From contig CAYMFD010000017.1 in assembly GCA_964389475.1 (NCBI GenBank), positions 1-50,339 on the forward strand: 50,339 nt of DNA, read 5' to 3'. This DNA is from CAYMFD01 sp964389475 (GTDB taxonomy: Bacteria > Bacteroidota > Bacteroidia > Chitinophagales > Saprospiraceae). The notes under the pieces are model-generated. The model did not search any database, was not told where the DNA came from, and saw nothing but the letters and a program-made list of their open reading frames with translations. Made by a program: the position numbers and the translations under genes. Of this stretch, positions 23,873 through 33,311 are shown piece after piece (positions within the stretch are counted from its first letter, which is position 1; each line of letters opens with the position of its first letter).

Positions 23873-25749
23873 TATCTGATCCGATTGAGGTATTCATTGG
23901 CTTTAGCGGGCTGTCCCGATAGCTGGTAGGCATTGGCCAGGGACTGGTTGAGACGACTATTACTACGGTCAATCTTACTGCCGTGCTCCAGATAGTAGAT
24001 GGCGGCTTTTGGGTTGTTTTGCTCCGTGATAAATCGATTGCCTATCCTGTCATAAAAGGAGATGAGCTCGCTAGTATGGGCACCTCTATCGATGACATAA
24101 TCCATAAACTCGGTGATGAATGGGATGCCTGGCCTAACCATGATCACCCGCTCAAAATCCTCCAGCAGTGGGCTGATCTGGTAGTCAACTTTGTATCGTT
24201 CAGAGGCGATGCCCAGGCGCATGGTATTGCCATTGCCGTAGTCAGGTAGGATCTGTAAGGCTCTGTCTGCATAGACCTCTGCCTCATCTAGGAGGGGTAA
24301 AGCCTGTCTCTTGTCAGGAGCAGCTCGGAAATCATTAAAGAGAGCAGTTGCCATAAAGCTATTGGCCCGAGCACTACCAGGCGACACGACGACGGCCGAC
24401 TCGTTAAGCGCTAGCGCAGATGCCCAGGCAGGTACGCGGTCGATGGTAATGACGCTGTAGAGCAGCATAATCACGACGAATAAGCCGAAACCTACCTTGT
24501 GCCCCACCTTACCTGCCCACTGTGGTAGGCGATCTACTAGTAGGTAGGCAAGTAGTATCGCATAGCCTAGCGACGCCATGTAGACGAAGCGTTCATTCAT
24601 AAACGTACCTACATTGATCACCACATTACTCACTATACTGAAGGTCAGCAGGTAGAACAAGATGGTATAAGCGGGGATGCTACGTCTGGGGATCGCCCAG
24701 AGTGACCACAGTGCTGCCACCACGTGGGTGATGAGTGCTACTATGGCTCGCACATCGTCCCAGCCTACCTTGGGTATGGCGTAGGGGTAGTAGTCATGTG
24801 ATAGCGGATACGGGATCACGAGTAGCTGCACGTACTTAAAGAAGGTGTAAAACGTGGTAGCCGTTCGCTCGCCGATGGTCATCCCATAGAAGGGATTATT
24901 CATCACATCGGTGATCTCCTGGCTAAAGCTCGGTACCCCAGCCATAGTAAAGCGCAGGGCTAGGTAGATGGCGGTGCTCGCTAGGAGGGTGAGAGTGACC
25001 TTGGTAAGACAGGCTGCAGTACTTCTTTTAAAGCACCAAAGGGTCAGCGGTATTACGGCTAGGAAGGTGATGGTGTTTTCTTTGGCTAGTAAGCCGAGAA
25101 AGAAAACTACACCAATGCTCATTAATCTCACAAATCCTGGCTGGTGGTGGTATCGGATCGATAGCCATAGGCACCAAAGCGATATCAGCATGGCCATAAT
25201 CTCGTCTCGACCCTTGATATTGGCTACAGCCTCTATGTGTAGCGGATGGGAGAGGTAGAGTAGGGTTGTGGCTACTGCAAACGATAGGTAGCGTACTTGC
25301 CGATCGGAGGTGGGTAGGATGTTGGTCAATACTCTAAGTAGTAGCCAGCCTGTGAGTATGTAGAGTAGGATGTTGATGCTATGACTAATACCAGGCTTGT
25401 TGCCCCATAAGCCATTTTCGACTGCAAATGTCATTATGGATAGCGGCCGGTAGCGATTGCCCTGTACTAGGTTTTTGCGTTCGCCGAAGTAACCTTGGAA
25501 GCTTTCGGTGGTCATAATATCCCAGATGCCAGCGAAGCCCTCCTGGGTATAGGCGTTGTCAGTGATGACTATCTTATCGTCAAGGATGTAGCCGAAAGTC
25601 GCTGTCTGCCAGTATAATGCGATCGGTAGAATCGTGATTACGGTGAGAGCTAGGGCATACTTTTTGCTCCACATAAGCCAAGAAGCTACCTTTGTGGCCT
25701 TGGTGAGATCATCTGCTGTAATTGCTTCTTGCGCTTGATTGCTGGTCAT
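23872..25749 (-). CDS. Membrane protein with TMTC/PMT-like core and C-terminal TPR repeats
   Basis: A 625-aa polytopic protein. About eleven membrane segments occupy residues 25-450. Motifs match the TMTC/glycosyltransferase-39-like group: YILDDKIVITDN (an acidic DD pair after the first segment), NRYRPLSIMTF, and LSHPLHIEAVANIKGRDEIMAML. The C-terminal ~150 residues hold TPR helices (AIYYLEHGSKIDRSNSRLN, LANAYQLSGQPAKANEYL). Such proteins are thought to transfer sugars from lipid carriers to exported proteins. The ATG at 25749 was chosen; the longer frame begins with TTG and adds a non-hydrophobic stretch. It is co-transcribed with dprA, an unexplained pairing. Confidence 0.82.
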   Translation of the reverse strand: MTSNQAQEAITADDLTKATKVASWLMWSKKYALALTVITILPIALYWQTATFGYILDDKIVITDNAYTQEGFAGIWDIMTTESFQGYFGERKNLVQGNRYRPLSIMTFAVENGLWGNKPGISHSINILLYILTGWLLLRVLTNILPTSDRQVRYLSFAVATTLLYLSHPLHIEAVANIKGRDEIMAMLISLWCLWLSIRYHHQPGFVRLMSIGVVFFLGLLAKENTITFLAVIPLTLWCFKRSTAACLTKVTLTLLASTAIYLALRFTMAGVPSFSQEITDVMNNPFYGMTIGERTATTFYTFFKYVQLLVIPYPLSHDYYPYAIPKVGWDDVRAIVALITHVVAALWSLWAIPRRSIPAYTILFYLLTFSIVSNVVINVGTFMNERFVYMASLGYAILLAYLLVDRLPQWAGKVGHKVGFGLFVVIMLLYSVITIDRVPAWASALALNESAVVVSPGSARANSFMATALFNDFRAAPDKRQALPLLDEAEVYADRALQILPDYGNGNTMRLGIASERYKVDYQISPLLEDFERVIMVRPGIPFITEFMDYVIDRGAHTSELISFYDRIGNRFITEQNNPKAAIYYLEHGSKIDRSNSRLNQSLANAYQLSGQPAKANEYLNRIR

Positions 25750-25772
25750 GCTTCGAGGAAGTGTATTATTTA

Positions 25773-25780
25773 TAATTTTG
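25773..25780 (+). promoter_or_regulatory. -7 box upstream of outer-membrane barrel gene
   Basis: TAATTTTG matches the TAnnTTTG consensus exactly and lies 44 bases before the ATG at 25824. No matching TTTG -33 box is seen at the right distance. It lies in the gap between the divergent membrane TPR gene and the barrel gene. Confidence 0.4.
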
Positions 25781-25823
25781 AGCTCGGATTGATATCCTGT
25801 CAACTAATCTATTAACATTGAAG

Positions 25824-26492
25824 ATGCAAAATAAATACTACTCGTGGACTATAGCACTACTAGCTGTTATGATGACGATGCAGGTACAGGCGCAGAGTAA
25901 TATTTTGGCAGGATACAAGATGGCTTACATGCAGCCTACTGGTGTTGCCACTCTCGTAGACCAATACAATGCGGCTAACGATGTAGCGGAGCCCCTAGGA
26001 CCTTTGGATTTTTTGCACGGGATTACGTTTGGCTATAGATATCGATTCGGTGCTGCGGCGCTAGAGGTATCATGGTCTAATGTCGGAGCATCGCAGCGTG
26101 CGGAGGGCTTTGATGCTATGGGTGCTGCTTTTGATAAGCGTATAGGATGGTCGATAACACAGTATGATGCCAATCTTCAGTTTAAAGCAGGCATCTTCAA
26201 CTTCGGTGCAGGTGCTGGATACCGTCGCGTCAAGAGTGAGACGGATATCGATGGTCTAGATGCGACCCTCAATCTTGATAACAGTACAGACTGGGTAGGT
26301 AATGCACACTTTGGGGTAGAGGTCCAGAGCGAACGTATTGCTTTTGCATTGCTACCTTATGTCACCTACCCTCTAGAGCCGGTAAGTATTGATAATCTAG
26401 CGCAGGACTTGGTGCCGGGGTCTCCTGCAGGCTTGGAGGAAGACTTCCTAACCTTTGGCCTAAGGGTCGTCATATACAACGGGCCGCAGTGA
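25824..26492 (+). CDS. Outer-membrane beta-barrel protein
   Basis: A 222-aa secreted protein beginning at the ATG at 25824, with a signal peptide cut after VQAQS. The mature protein is built of alternating beta-strands with aromatic ends and a final strand FLTFGLRVVIYNGP. Strand pairs such as GITFGYRYRFGAAALEVSWS and FKAGIFNFGAGAGYRRV suit a small outer-membrane barrel of the OmpW/opacity type. The role is unknown. The downstream HAD gene starts inside its stop codon (GTGA at 26489-26492), which is an unusual partnership between an outer-membrane and a cytoplasmic protein. Confidence 0.78.
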   Translation: MQNKYYSWTIALLAVMMTMQVQAQSNILAGYKMAYMQPTGVATLVDQYNAANDVAEPLGPLDFLHGITFGYRYRFGAAALEVSWSNVGASQRAEGFDAMGAAFDKRIGWSITQYDANLQFKAGIFNFGAGAGYRRVKSETDIDGLDATLNLDNSTDWVGNAHFGVEVQSERIAFALLPYVTYPLEPVSIDNLAQDLVPGSPAGLEEDFLTFGLRVVIYNGPQ

Positions 26493-27130
26493 TAGAGACG
26501 GTTATATTCGATTTTGGCGGAGTCCTGCTGGACCTAGATTTCAATCGGACGTTTTCTGAGTTAGCAGCTGTTACTGGTGTCGATTTCGATCCTAGTCTCA
26601 TACATGACCAGGCTTTTACGACCATCTACCACAACTATGAGAAGGGACTCATTACTGATGAGGTCCTTCTATGGAATATACAGCGACTAAGCCAGCGATC
26701 CCAAGATCCTCGTCTCATCGTGCAGGCCTGGAATGCCATGCTCCTAGGCTGGGATGCCGAGCGGTTCGGTATGCTGGAGGTATTGCGACAGCGCTACCAG
26801 CTTCTCCTTCTGTCCAATACCAATCACCTGCACATACAGTGGGTACGACGTAACCTTAAGGTCGGTCATGGTATCACGGACTTCGAAGAGCGGTTCTTTG
26901 ACAAAGTATACTACAGTTACGAGATACACCACCGTAAGCCAGATGCCTCTGTCTATGACTACGTCACGCGTGATGCAGGCCTCAACCCTGCGACCACACT
27001 ATTTATAGATGATAGCCCTGTCAATGTAGAGGCTGCTCGGAAATGTGGTTGGCATGCGGTACTGCACGACCCCCATCAGCAAGATATCACGGAGGCTATT
27101 GACGGTTATATCATGGGCTGCGGCGCATAG
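26489..27130 (+). CDS. HAD-superfamily phosphatase, YihX-like
   Basis: A 213-aa haloacid-dehalogenase-type hydrolase. Motif I is VIFDFGGVLLD with nucleophile Asp8; a Gly replaces the second Asp of the common DxD, as in YihX-type members. Motif II is LLLSNTNHLHI, motif III the Lys in HHRKPDASVYDYV, and motif IV LFIDDSPVNVEAA. The whole pattern is close to E. coli YihX, which removes phosphate from alpha-glucose-1-phosphate. That substrate is a guess here, but the locus does include a GH65 enzyme further on. It uses a GTG start overlapping the barrel gene's stop. It is convergent with tsaD. Confidence 0.88.
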   Translation: MIETVIFDFGGVLLDLDFNRTFSELAAVTGVDFDPSLIHDQAFTTIYHNYEKGLITDEVLLWNIQRLSQRSQDPRLIVQAWNAMLLGWDAERFGMLEVLRQRYQLLLLSNTNHLHIQWVRRNLKVGHGITDFEERFFDKVYYSYEIHHRKPDASVYDYVTRDAGLNPATTLFIDDSPVNVEAARKCGWHAVLHDPHQQDITEAIDGYIMGCGA

Positions 27131-27200
27131 TAGTGCAGGCTAGTATGATTAGAATGGCCAGGCCTTGAAGACCTAGTTTTAGTCTGCTAGACCGATCCTA

Positions 27201-28205
27201 TCAAAGATCCCACGCCATCCTCGGAGATGGGCTGACGCCTTGATCGCAGAATAGACCATCTAGAAAGCGGTAGTAACCACTTATGCCGATCATCGCAGCA
27301 TTGTCCGTACAATACTCAAAGGCAGGGATGTAAGTAGTCCAGCCTAGCTCCTGTCCAGTAGCTGTCAATACCTGGCGTAAGCCACTGTTAGCAGAGACGC
27401 CACCAGCGATGGCTACATGCATGATACCCGTATCGGCAGCGGCAAGGGTAAGCTTATGCATGAGTATCTTGATGATGGTATGCTGTACACTGGCACAGAT
27501 ATCATTGAGGTTCTTTTTGACATAGTCAGGATCCTCAGCTACTCGCTTGCGCAGCCAGTAAAGAATGCTCGTCTTGAGGCCGCTAAAGCTATAGTTGTAG
27601 CCCTCCATCTTGGGCTCTGCGAAGGTATAAATGGCGCTGCCCTTACTTGCGAGTTGGTCGATAACCGGCCCCGCCGGGTAGGGTAGCCCGAGTATCTTAC
27701 CCGTCTTGTCAAATGCCTCTCCGGCGGCATCGTCGATCGTCTCACCGAGCAACTCCATCTTATTGTAGCTACCGACCTTGATGATCTGGGTGTGGCCACC
27801 TGATACTGTCAGACACAAGAAAGGGAAGGGCGGCTTAGGCGCCTCGGCAAAGTGGGCCAGTACATGGGCATGCATGTGGTGTACCTCGACGAGCGGTATG
27901 TCCAGGGCTAGAGCTAGGGCTTTGGCAAAGGACACGCCGACGATGAGACTGCCTAGTAGCCCAGGCCCTCGCGTAAAGGCGATTGCTGATAGATCATGCT
28001 TGGTCACGCCAGCCTCAGCAAGAGCTCGATCTACGACGGGGACGATGTTTTGCTGGTGAGATCGGCTAGCCAGCTCAGGTACTACTCCGCCATACTGCTC
28101 ATGTACGGTCTGGGTAGCGGTGACATTACTCAGCACGGCTCCGTCTCTGATAATGGCTGCACTCGTATCGTCACAGCTAGACTCTATAGCTAGGAGTAGT
28201 GCCAC
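27201..28205 (-). CDS. tsaD: tRNA threonylcarbamoyladenosine synthesis protein TsaD
   Basis: A 334-aa ASKHA-fold protein that transfers threonylcarbamoyl to A37 of ANN-decoding tRNAs together with TsaB and TsaE. Family marks are LAIESSCDDTSAAII at the start, the metal-binding HHMHAH motif, SGGHTQI, the GEAFDKTGKILGL segment and AIAGGVSANSGLR. Full length. The start codon is GTG, immediately after the stop of the upstream methyltransferase gene (TAGGTG), so the two are probably translated together. It is an essential housekeeping gene in most bacteria. Confidence 0.96.
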   Translation of the reverse strand: MALLLAIESSCDDTSAAIIRDGAVLSNVTATQTVHEQYGGVVPELASRSHQQNIVPVVDRALAEAGVTKHDLSAIAFTRGPGLLGSLIVGVSFAKALALALDIPLVEVHHMHAHVLAHFAEAPKPPFPFLCLTVSGGHTQIIKVGSYNKMELLGETIDDAAGEAFDKTGKILGLPYPAGPVIDQLASKGSAIYTFAEPKMEGYNYSFSGLKTSILYWLRKRVAEDPDYVKKNLNDICASVQHTIIKILMHKLTLAAADTGIMHVAIAGGVSANSGLRQVLTATGQELGWTTYIPAFEYCTDNAAMIGISGYYRFLDGLFCDQGVSPSPRMAWDL

Positions 28206-29099
28206 CTATTGTTTTTTGATAATGTATATAATGGAGCTTGCCTGCTCTACAGATGCTAGGCTGGCGACCGTATTGGCCAGACCACTCACGCTGCCTCGCA
28301 GTAGGGCCATGCCGTGACCTTGGTATCGCTCGCTCAACATGCTGTTGTAGTAGGGGTCGAAGAACATACTTTTCATACCCATAACCTCAAGATCATGCTT
28401 AGCCATAAGCCTCCGCATCGTCGCTGGTGAAAAGTGCCATAGATGTCTAGGCACATCGTAGCCAGCCCACTTGGCACCATACTTCTGTCCATCGGTGCTG
28501 GTGTGATTAGGGACGGCTACGAGTAGGGTGCCCTGTGGTGTGAGTAGTGACCTGAGCTTAGTGATCAGCTGATCCAGGTCGTGTATATGCTCAAGTACAT
28601 GCCACATCGATATGGTGTCGTAAGTCTCATCGACTGCAGTTGCAAATAATGCTCCGGGTGAGACTAGGTTGATCTTATGCTGTTGTTGCGCATAAGCTCT
28701 GGCGTCACTATCGATCTCTATGCCATCAGCGTCTAGGCCTTGATCGATTAGGTACTTGACGAAGTATCCAGTCCCTGCGCCGTAGTCGAGGTGCTTGCCG
28801 TTAGAGTTATAATCACGTACTAGCTGGTGCTTCTTACTTAGCATGATACGTCTAGCTCGGTGGTAGATCTTATTAACAAGGCCCTCCTGGCTGTCGGAGT
28901 GCGAGATATAAGCATCTCCCTCATAGTACTTGCCTATGGAGTCGATGCTAGGGACATCTTGGGTCATGACCAGTCCGCAATCACCGCACTTGCAGGTGGC
29001 AAAAGTCTCCTGACTGATACTGTGGTCGGTAATGGTGAGGTGATCTTGGAGGTCCGCACCCTCGCATATGGGACATCTGGTATGATGAACTAGTGGCAT
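28206..29099 (-). CDS. Class I SAM-dependent methyltransferase with N-terminal zinc-ribbon motif
   Basis: A 297-aa methyltransferase. The N-terminus carries cysteine pairs (Cys9-x-x-Cys12 and Cys36, Cys38, Cys41) typical of a metal-binding knuckle. The SAM-binding core is KHLDYGAGTGYFVKYL near residues 102-117, followed by DGIEIDSDARAYA and DTISMWHVLEHIHD. Similar two-part proteins methylate sugars or lipids in surface polysaccharide and hopanoid-type pathways, but the substrate cannot be read from this sequence. A hydrophobic C-terminal segment (LANTVASLASVEQASSIIYII) may bind the membrane. It is upstream of, and abuts, tsaD. Confidence 0.85.
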   Translation of the reverse strand: MPLVHHTRCPICEGADLQDHLTITDHSISQETFATCKCGDCGLVMTQDVPSIDSIGKYYEGDAYISHSDSQEGLVNKIYHRARRIMLSKKHQLVRDYNSNGKHLDYGAGTGYFVKYLIDQGLDADGIEIDSDARAYAQQQHKINLVSPGALFATAVDETYDTISMWHVLEHIHDLDQLITKLRSLLTPQGTLLVAVPNHTSTDGQKYGAKWAGYDVPRHLWHFSPATMRRLMAKHDLEVMGMKSMFFDPYYNSMLSERYQGHGMALLRGSVSGLANTVASLASVEQASSIIYIIKKQ

Positions 29100-29253
29100 G
29101 TATGGTCGATTAGCAGTGAGCAGTTGTCCTCGGTCTGCATCTGCTATCTTACATTTGTAATAAATATGTCCGCAGGGCAGCCAAGGCTTGAGTCGCTGAA
29201 CACAAATATAGTTTAATGACTTAGCCCCATCACCTACTCACACGATTACTCTC

Positions 29254-31671
29254 ATGACAGTAGATTTTAAACGACTCATACCTCACGCCATTGCTGTAGC
29301 TGTGTTTGCGATTATCAGTATGGCTTACTTCATCCCTCAGTTGAGTGGTAAGAAGCTTAATCAGTCTGATATTGTAAGCTTTAAGGCCGTCTCCAAGGAG
29401 ATCGTAGACCACCGTGAGACCTACGGCGAAGAGCCACTCTGGACCAATAGTCTTTTCGGCGGCATGCCTGCATATCAAGTGAGTATGCGGGATAATAGCA
29501 ACTTGCTAAAGCATGTGAGGACGGTGCTGTACCTAGGGTTTAAGCATCCCATCGGTACTTTCATATTCGGCATGCTTGGCATGTATATCCTATTACTCAC
29601 ACTACGAGTTAATCCCTATCTGGCCATCGCAGGTAGTGTGCTTTATACGATGGGTACCATGCACCTCGTGTTGCTAGAGGCTGGACATAATAGTAAAGTC
29701 ACGACCCTGTTTAGCTGTGCTCCCATTATAGCTGCGGTCTTGCTCACCTATCGAGGCTCACTACTCAAAGGCGGTTTGTTATTTGCAGCAGCTATGGGTA
29801 TCAACCTATACTGCAATCACCCGCAGATGACCTACTACCTAGGGTTAGCGCTAGTGCCTCTGGTGATCGCTTTTCTTGCTAGGGCGATCAAGGGGGGTGA
29901 TATCGCGACCTTCGTGAAAGCATCTGGTATATTGCTCGTAGGACTGCTGCTTGCCGTGGGCTCTAACTACGCTAGGATATCTACTACTCTGGAGTATGCA
30001 GAGGATACCATGCGAGGCAAGCCTGTGCTAGAGCCAAAAGGAAGTACTGCGTCAAGTAGCGAAGTCGAAGGCCTAGCTTACGATTATGCCATGCAGTGGA
30101 GCAATGGTGGTAGTGACCTACTAGCTACGTGGATGCCTGAGGTAGTAGGCGGTGCCACCGCAGGATTCGTAGATAAGGACTCTCCCTATGGTAAGATCAT
30201 GCGGGCAAGGAGTGATGTACAGACCTACACCTACTTTGGCGGCTTGTCGAGTACGGCTGGTCCGGCTTACTTCGGCGCTATCACATGCTTCTTGTTTGTG
30301 CTTTTCTTGTTTACCGGTACGGGGATAGTTCGATGGTGGAGCCTAGGCGCCGTAGCGTTTTTGTTTCTAATCTCGATGGGTAGTAATGCGGGATGGCTTA
30401 ACAAGATCCTCTTTGAGGCACTACCTTTCTTTAATAAATTCAGGGCCCATAGTTCGATTATGCCTGTCGCTGGTATCCTTGTCTCAATGGCTGGTATACT
30501 AGGCCTCTCGCAATTGATAGACCGGTCTGAAGATCGAGCATCTGCTATGCGGCCGGCGATGATCGGTACAGGCGTTTTTGCAGGGTTAACCTTGCTAGTC
30601 GCCATGCTAGGTCCGTCACTGATAGATCTCACTAGCGCCTATGACAGTCAGTTTGCACAAAACCCACAGGTACTAGATGCCCTTTTGGACACGAGAGCTG
30701 ATATGGTGCGAGACTCGGCATTGCGATCACTCTTATTTATAGTTCTAGCTGCCGGATTCATTTTTGCTTTTTTGAAAGAAAAGATCGGTCGCTCTATCTT
30801 GATAGCAGCCATCGCCATCCTAGGTCTTGCGGATCTTATACCTGTAGATAAAACCTACTTAAACGAAGATAACTGGGTGACGCAACGATCGTCTAAGCAG
30901 CAGTTCGCTCCTAGGCCAGTAGATGCCCAGATACTACAAGACACAGATCCTCACTATCGAGTGCTAGATACGAGGCAGTTCAACGGGCCCATGCCATCTT
31001 ACCATCATAAGCATGTAGGTGGCTACCATGCTGCTAAGCTGCAACGATATGAGGACCTCAAGAATAGATACCTGATATCTAGCACCGGTCAGACGATCAT
31101 GGATATGAGTGTTATCAATATGCTTAACACCAAGTATATCATCGCCTATGACGGTCAGGGCCAGCCCTCTGCACAGCGCAATACCGCAGCAGCCGGCAAC
31201 GCATGGTTCGTGGATGAGGTGAAAGTGGCTATCTCGGCTAATGAAGAGTTAGCCAGCCTGGATGGCTTTGATCCTAACCTAGTCGCCATTGTACATCAAG
31301 AATTTAAGCCCTACGTATCAAACCTTAATCCTAGCAAGCAGGGTTCGATACAGCTTACTAGTTACAAGGCCAATGAACTGACCTATACCTCATCTTCTAC
31401 AGCAGAGGGCTTGGCGGTATTCTCAGAGATATGGTACGGTCCTGACAAGGGATGGCAGGCATACATCGACGGGCAAGCGGTCGACCACATACGGGCTAAT
31501 TATGTCTTACGGGCCTTGCGAGTGCCAGCAGGACAGCATGAGATAAGATTTGAGTTTAAGCCTTCGTCATACAGCACAGGCAGGATCGTAGGCCTACTGT
31601 CGAGTATGATTATCATTCTCGGTGGACTGCTGATTACACTTAAAGGCTACCTGCCGAGTATCAAGGCCTAG
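29254..31671 (+). CDS. YfhO family membrane protein
   Basis: An 805-aa polytopic protein of the YfhO group, related to glycosyltransferase family 39/GT-C enzymes and, in Firmicutes, implicated in glycosylating lipoteichoic acid. The first segment (VAVFAIISMAYFIPQLSGKKL) is followed by a luminal acidic loop (NQSDIVSFKAVSKEI) and the pattern LWTNSLFGGMPAYQ. About twelve membrane segments fill residues 8-510; a soluble domain follows (residues about 540-770), then a last membrane segment. The C-terminal FSEIWYGPDKGWQAYIDG is typical of the family. It is convergent with the haloperoxidase-like gene, stops two bases apart (31671, 31673). Confidence 0.88.
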   Translation: MTVDFKRLIPHAIAVAVFAIISMAYFIPQLSGKKLNQSDIVSFKAVSKEIVDHRETYGEEPLWTNSLFGGMPAYQVSMRDNSNLLKHVRTVLYLGFKHPIGTFIFGMLGMYILLLTLRVNPYLAIAGSVLYTMGTMHLVLLEAGHNSKVTTLFSCAPIIAAVLLTYRGSLLKGGLLFAAAMGINLYCNHPQMTYYLGLALVPLVIAFLARAIKGGDIATFVKASGILLVGLLLAVGSNYARISTTLEYAEDTMRGKPVLEPKGSTASSSEVEGLAYDYAMQWSNGGSDLLATWMPEVVGGATAGFVDKDSPYGKIMRARSDVQTYTYFGGLSSTAGPAYFGAITCFLFVLFLFTGTGIVRWWSLGAVAFLFLISMGSNAGWLNKILFEALPFFNKFRAHSSIMPVAGILVSMAGILGLSQLIDRSEDRASAMRPAMIGTGVFAGLTLLVAMLGPSLIDLTSAYDSQFAQNPQVLDALLDTRADMVRDSALRSLLFIVLAAGFIFAFLKEKIGRSILIAAIAILGLADLIPVDKTYLNEDNWVTQRSSKQQFAPRPVDAQILQDTDPHYRVLDTRQFNGPMPSYHHKHVGGYHAAKLQRYEDLKNRYLISSTGQTIMDMSVINMLNTKYIIAYDGQGQPSAQRNTAAAGNAWFVDEVKVAISANEELASLDGFDPNLVAIVHQEFKPYVSNLNPSKQGSIQLTSYKANELTYTSSSTAEGLAVFSEIWYGPDKGWQAYIDGQAVDHIRANYVLRALRVPAGQHEIRFEFKPSSYSTGRIVGLLSSMIIILGGLLITLKGYLPSIKA

Positions 31672-31672
31672 A

Positions 31673-33025
31673 TTACTGAGCAGTAAGCTCTTCTTGAGGT
31701 ACGGTTAGTCGGCTGATATCAAGTTCGTCCAAAATGTGGCGTCCTACTGCGAAGCCCTGTGTAAGTCCATTGTCTATTGCTGGGCGGTAATGTATGCCAC
31801 CATAGAGGCGAGATACGGCGGCTTCTTTTGCGGCACCTAAGAAAGAGGTATATGATCGTATAGGTAGTCCGTACTTGACCTCCGTATTATCATCAAAGGC
31901 AAACTGATCGCCGTGTAGTCGGGTCAGTACCGTAGCTGCAGCGGCAGAGATCACAGAGTGGCCACTAGTATACTCAGGGAATGGAGGCGTCTGCAGTAGT
32001 GGTCGCCAAGTGGGGTCAAGGTACTCATTGATCACCGTCTCTGGTCGGATCAGCTTGGACCGATACTTCTCATCCCAGCAACTGATAAAGGCGTCCGCTA
32101 GCGCTATGGAGGTATAGGCATATGCTTTGAGACTCTCCTCCGTATTGGCACCGCTTAGTTGGCTCGCCAGACCTGTAATGTTGATCCAGTGTCCGCCTGG
32201 TGTGATCTTTTTGGTAGCATGCATGACATGCCCGGTCACATTGAGTACATAGGGGTTACAGTCCCAGAAGCTAGCAATAGCCTGCTCCTCCTCGGTGGCC
32301 TCTGTTACGGCTTTATACACCTCGATCACCTCTTTGTAAAATGGACTTCCCTCCGTCATGTCGTAGGGTGTGGGAGCATCCGGCTTAAACTGATCAGCAC
32401 GAGCTAGGGTAAACGGCCTTATCTTATTCCACGATGGCTCTATGCCGTCCATGTAGGCAGGCGGCGTCGGCTTCCAGGAGGAGTCGTCATACTCGATGCC
32501 GTACTTAGGGTAGGACCTCGTCTCTTTGTAGTTATCGGTATCGGCATAGGCCAGTACCGCCTGGGCTACGGTAGTGCCGTGGTCGATAGACCTCTGATAT
32601 ACATCTTCTGGTAGGCCTGCCGCCTGATAGTGAGCCAGCATCGAGTCACGGTGTGCTTGCATCTTAGCCTCGCTAAACACCAAAGCACTAGCGACAGTCA
32701 TCAAAGCTACATTCGCGCTTAGGGCAGGTGAAACCGTACCATCGACGGTGCTCATGCTTCCTTCATATCCATTAAGGTCGGTCATGATAGATGTAGGCGT
32801 GTCGGATGCACTTTGGTAGGCCTCATGGGCGGCTAGTGACACGTAGGCGTATATCCTGCTGGCAACTGGTGGAGAGAATATATCATGGACGATTACATCC
32901 GTCGTTGCGGACATAGAATGGTGGAGCCAATCAGCCTTGTCACAGTCTGCTCTCCAGTTATCATTAACGGGCTGGCAGCTGGCTGCGATCAGGGCTAGTA
33001 GTAGGCAGTATATGGTATTGCGCAT
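31673..33025 (-). CDS. Vanadium haloperoxidase/PAP2-type lipoprotein
   Basis: A 450-aa lipoprotein (lipobox Cys17, AASCQP) of the vanadium-dependent haloperoxidase/type 2 phosphatidic acid phosphatase superfamily. All three vanadate/phosphate-binding motifs are present: KX6RP with Lys320, Arg327 and Pro328; SGH ending in His356 (PEYTSGHS); and SRX5H with Arg406 and His412. These residues hold vanadate in haloperoxidases, which oxidise halides with peroxide, or phosphate in phosphatases, so activity cannot be settled. It is divergent from susC across a 286-base gap and forms the left arm of the SusCD/FG-GAP locus. Neighbours of this kind recur in marine Bacteroidota, as far as I recall. Confidence 0.88.
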   Translation of the reverse strand: MRNTIYCLLLALIAASCQPVNDNWRADCDKADWLHHSMSATTDVIVHDIFSPPVASRIYAYVSLAAHEAYQSASDTPTSIMTDLNGYEGSMSTVDGTVSPALSANVALMTVASALVFSEAKMQAHRDSMLAHYQAAGLPEDVYQRSIDHGTTVAQAVLAYADTDNYKETRSYPKYGIEYDDSSWKPTPPAYMDGIEPSWNKIRPFTLARADQFKPDAPTPYDMTEGSPFYKEVIEVYKAVTEATEEEQAIASFWDCNPYVLNVTGHVMHATKKITPGGHWINITGLASQLSGANTEESLKAYAYTSIALADAFISCWDEKYRSKLIRPETVINEYLDPTWRPLLQTPPFPEYTSGHSVISAAAATVLTRLHGDQFAFDDNTEVKYGLPIRSYTSFLGAAKEAAVSRLYGGIHYRPAIDNGLTQGFAVGRHILDELDISRLTVPQEELTAQ

Positions 33026-33093
33026 AGTATGTTTTACAGTATGCTAAGCTATATACTTTCTAAATAACCTCGGCACCGTCCATTTCCTTATTA

Positions 33094-33112
33094 CCTGTTA
33101 AGAACCTGTTAA
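33094..33112. repeat. Direct repeat in the haloperoxidase-susC divergent promoter
   Basis: CCTGTTAA occurs at 33094-33101 and 33105-33112, an 11-base period, about one turn of the helix. It lies between the two divergent starts, 197 bases before susC and 69 bases before the haloperoxidase-like gene. It could be an operator for a shared regulator. Confidence 0.4.
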
Positions 33113-33208
33113 CTAGTTGTCTTTCAGACCTTTTGGGTGCTTTTACACTAAGTGTCAAATGTCAGAATAAAAATAGGTGGGTAGTCACCTCGAAAATTAA
33201 TCTACGTT

Positions 33209-33242
33209 TTTGCATCGCTCGATCGCAATTTTATTATGTTTG
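33209..33242 (+). promoter_or_regulatory. Promoter of susC
   Basis: TTTG at 33209-33212 and TATGTTTG at 33235-33242 match the Bacteroidota -33 and -7 consensus (TTTG and TAnnTTTG) with a 22-base spacer, slightly long. This would place the start of the transcript about 60 bases before the susC ATG at 33312. No TonB-dependent anti-sigma or sigma gene is nearby. Confidence 0.6.
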
Positions 33243-33311
33243 ATGAAAAATAGGGCCAGTAGAAGTACGTCCTAGTCTAGTTATTTTTTGATTACTAACA
33301 GTTAAATACGC

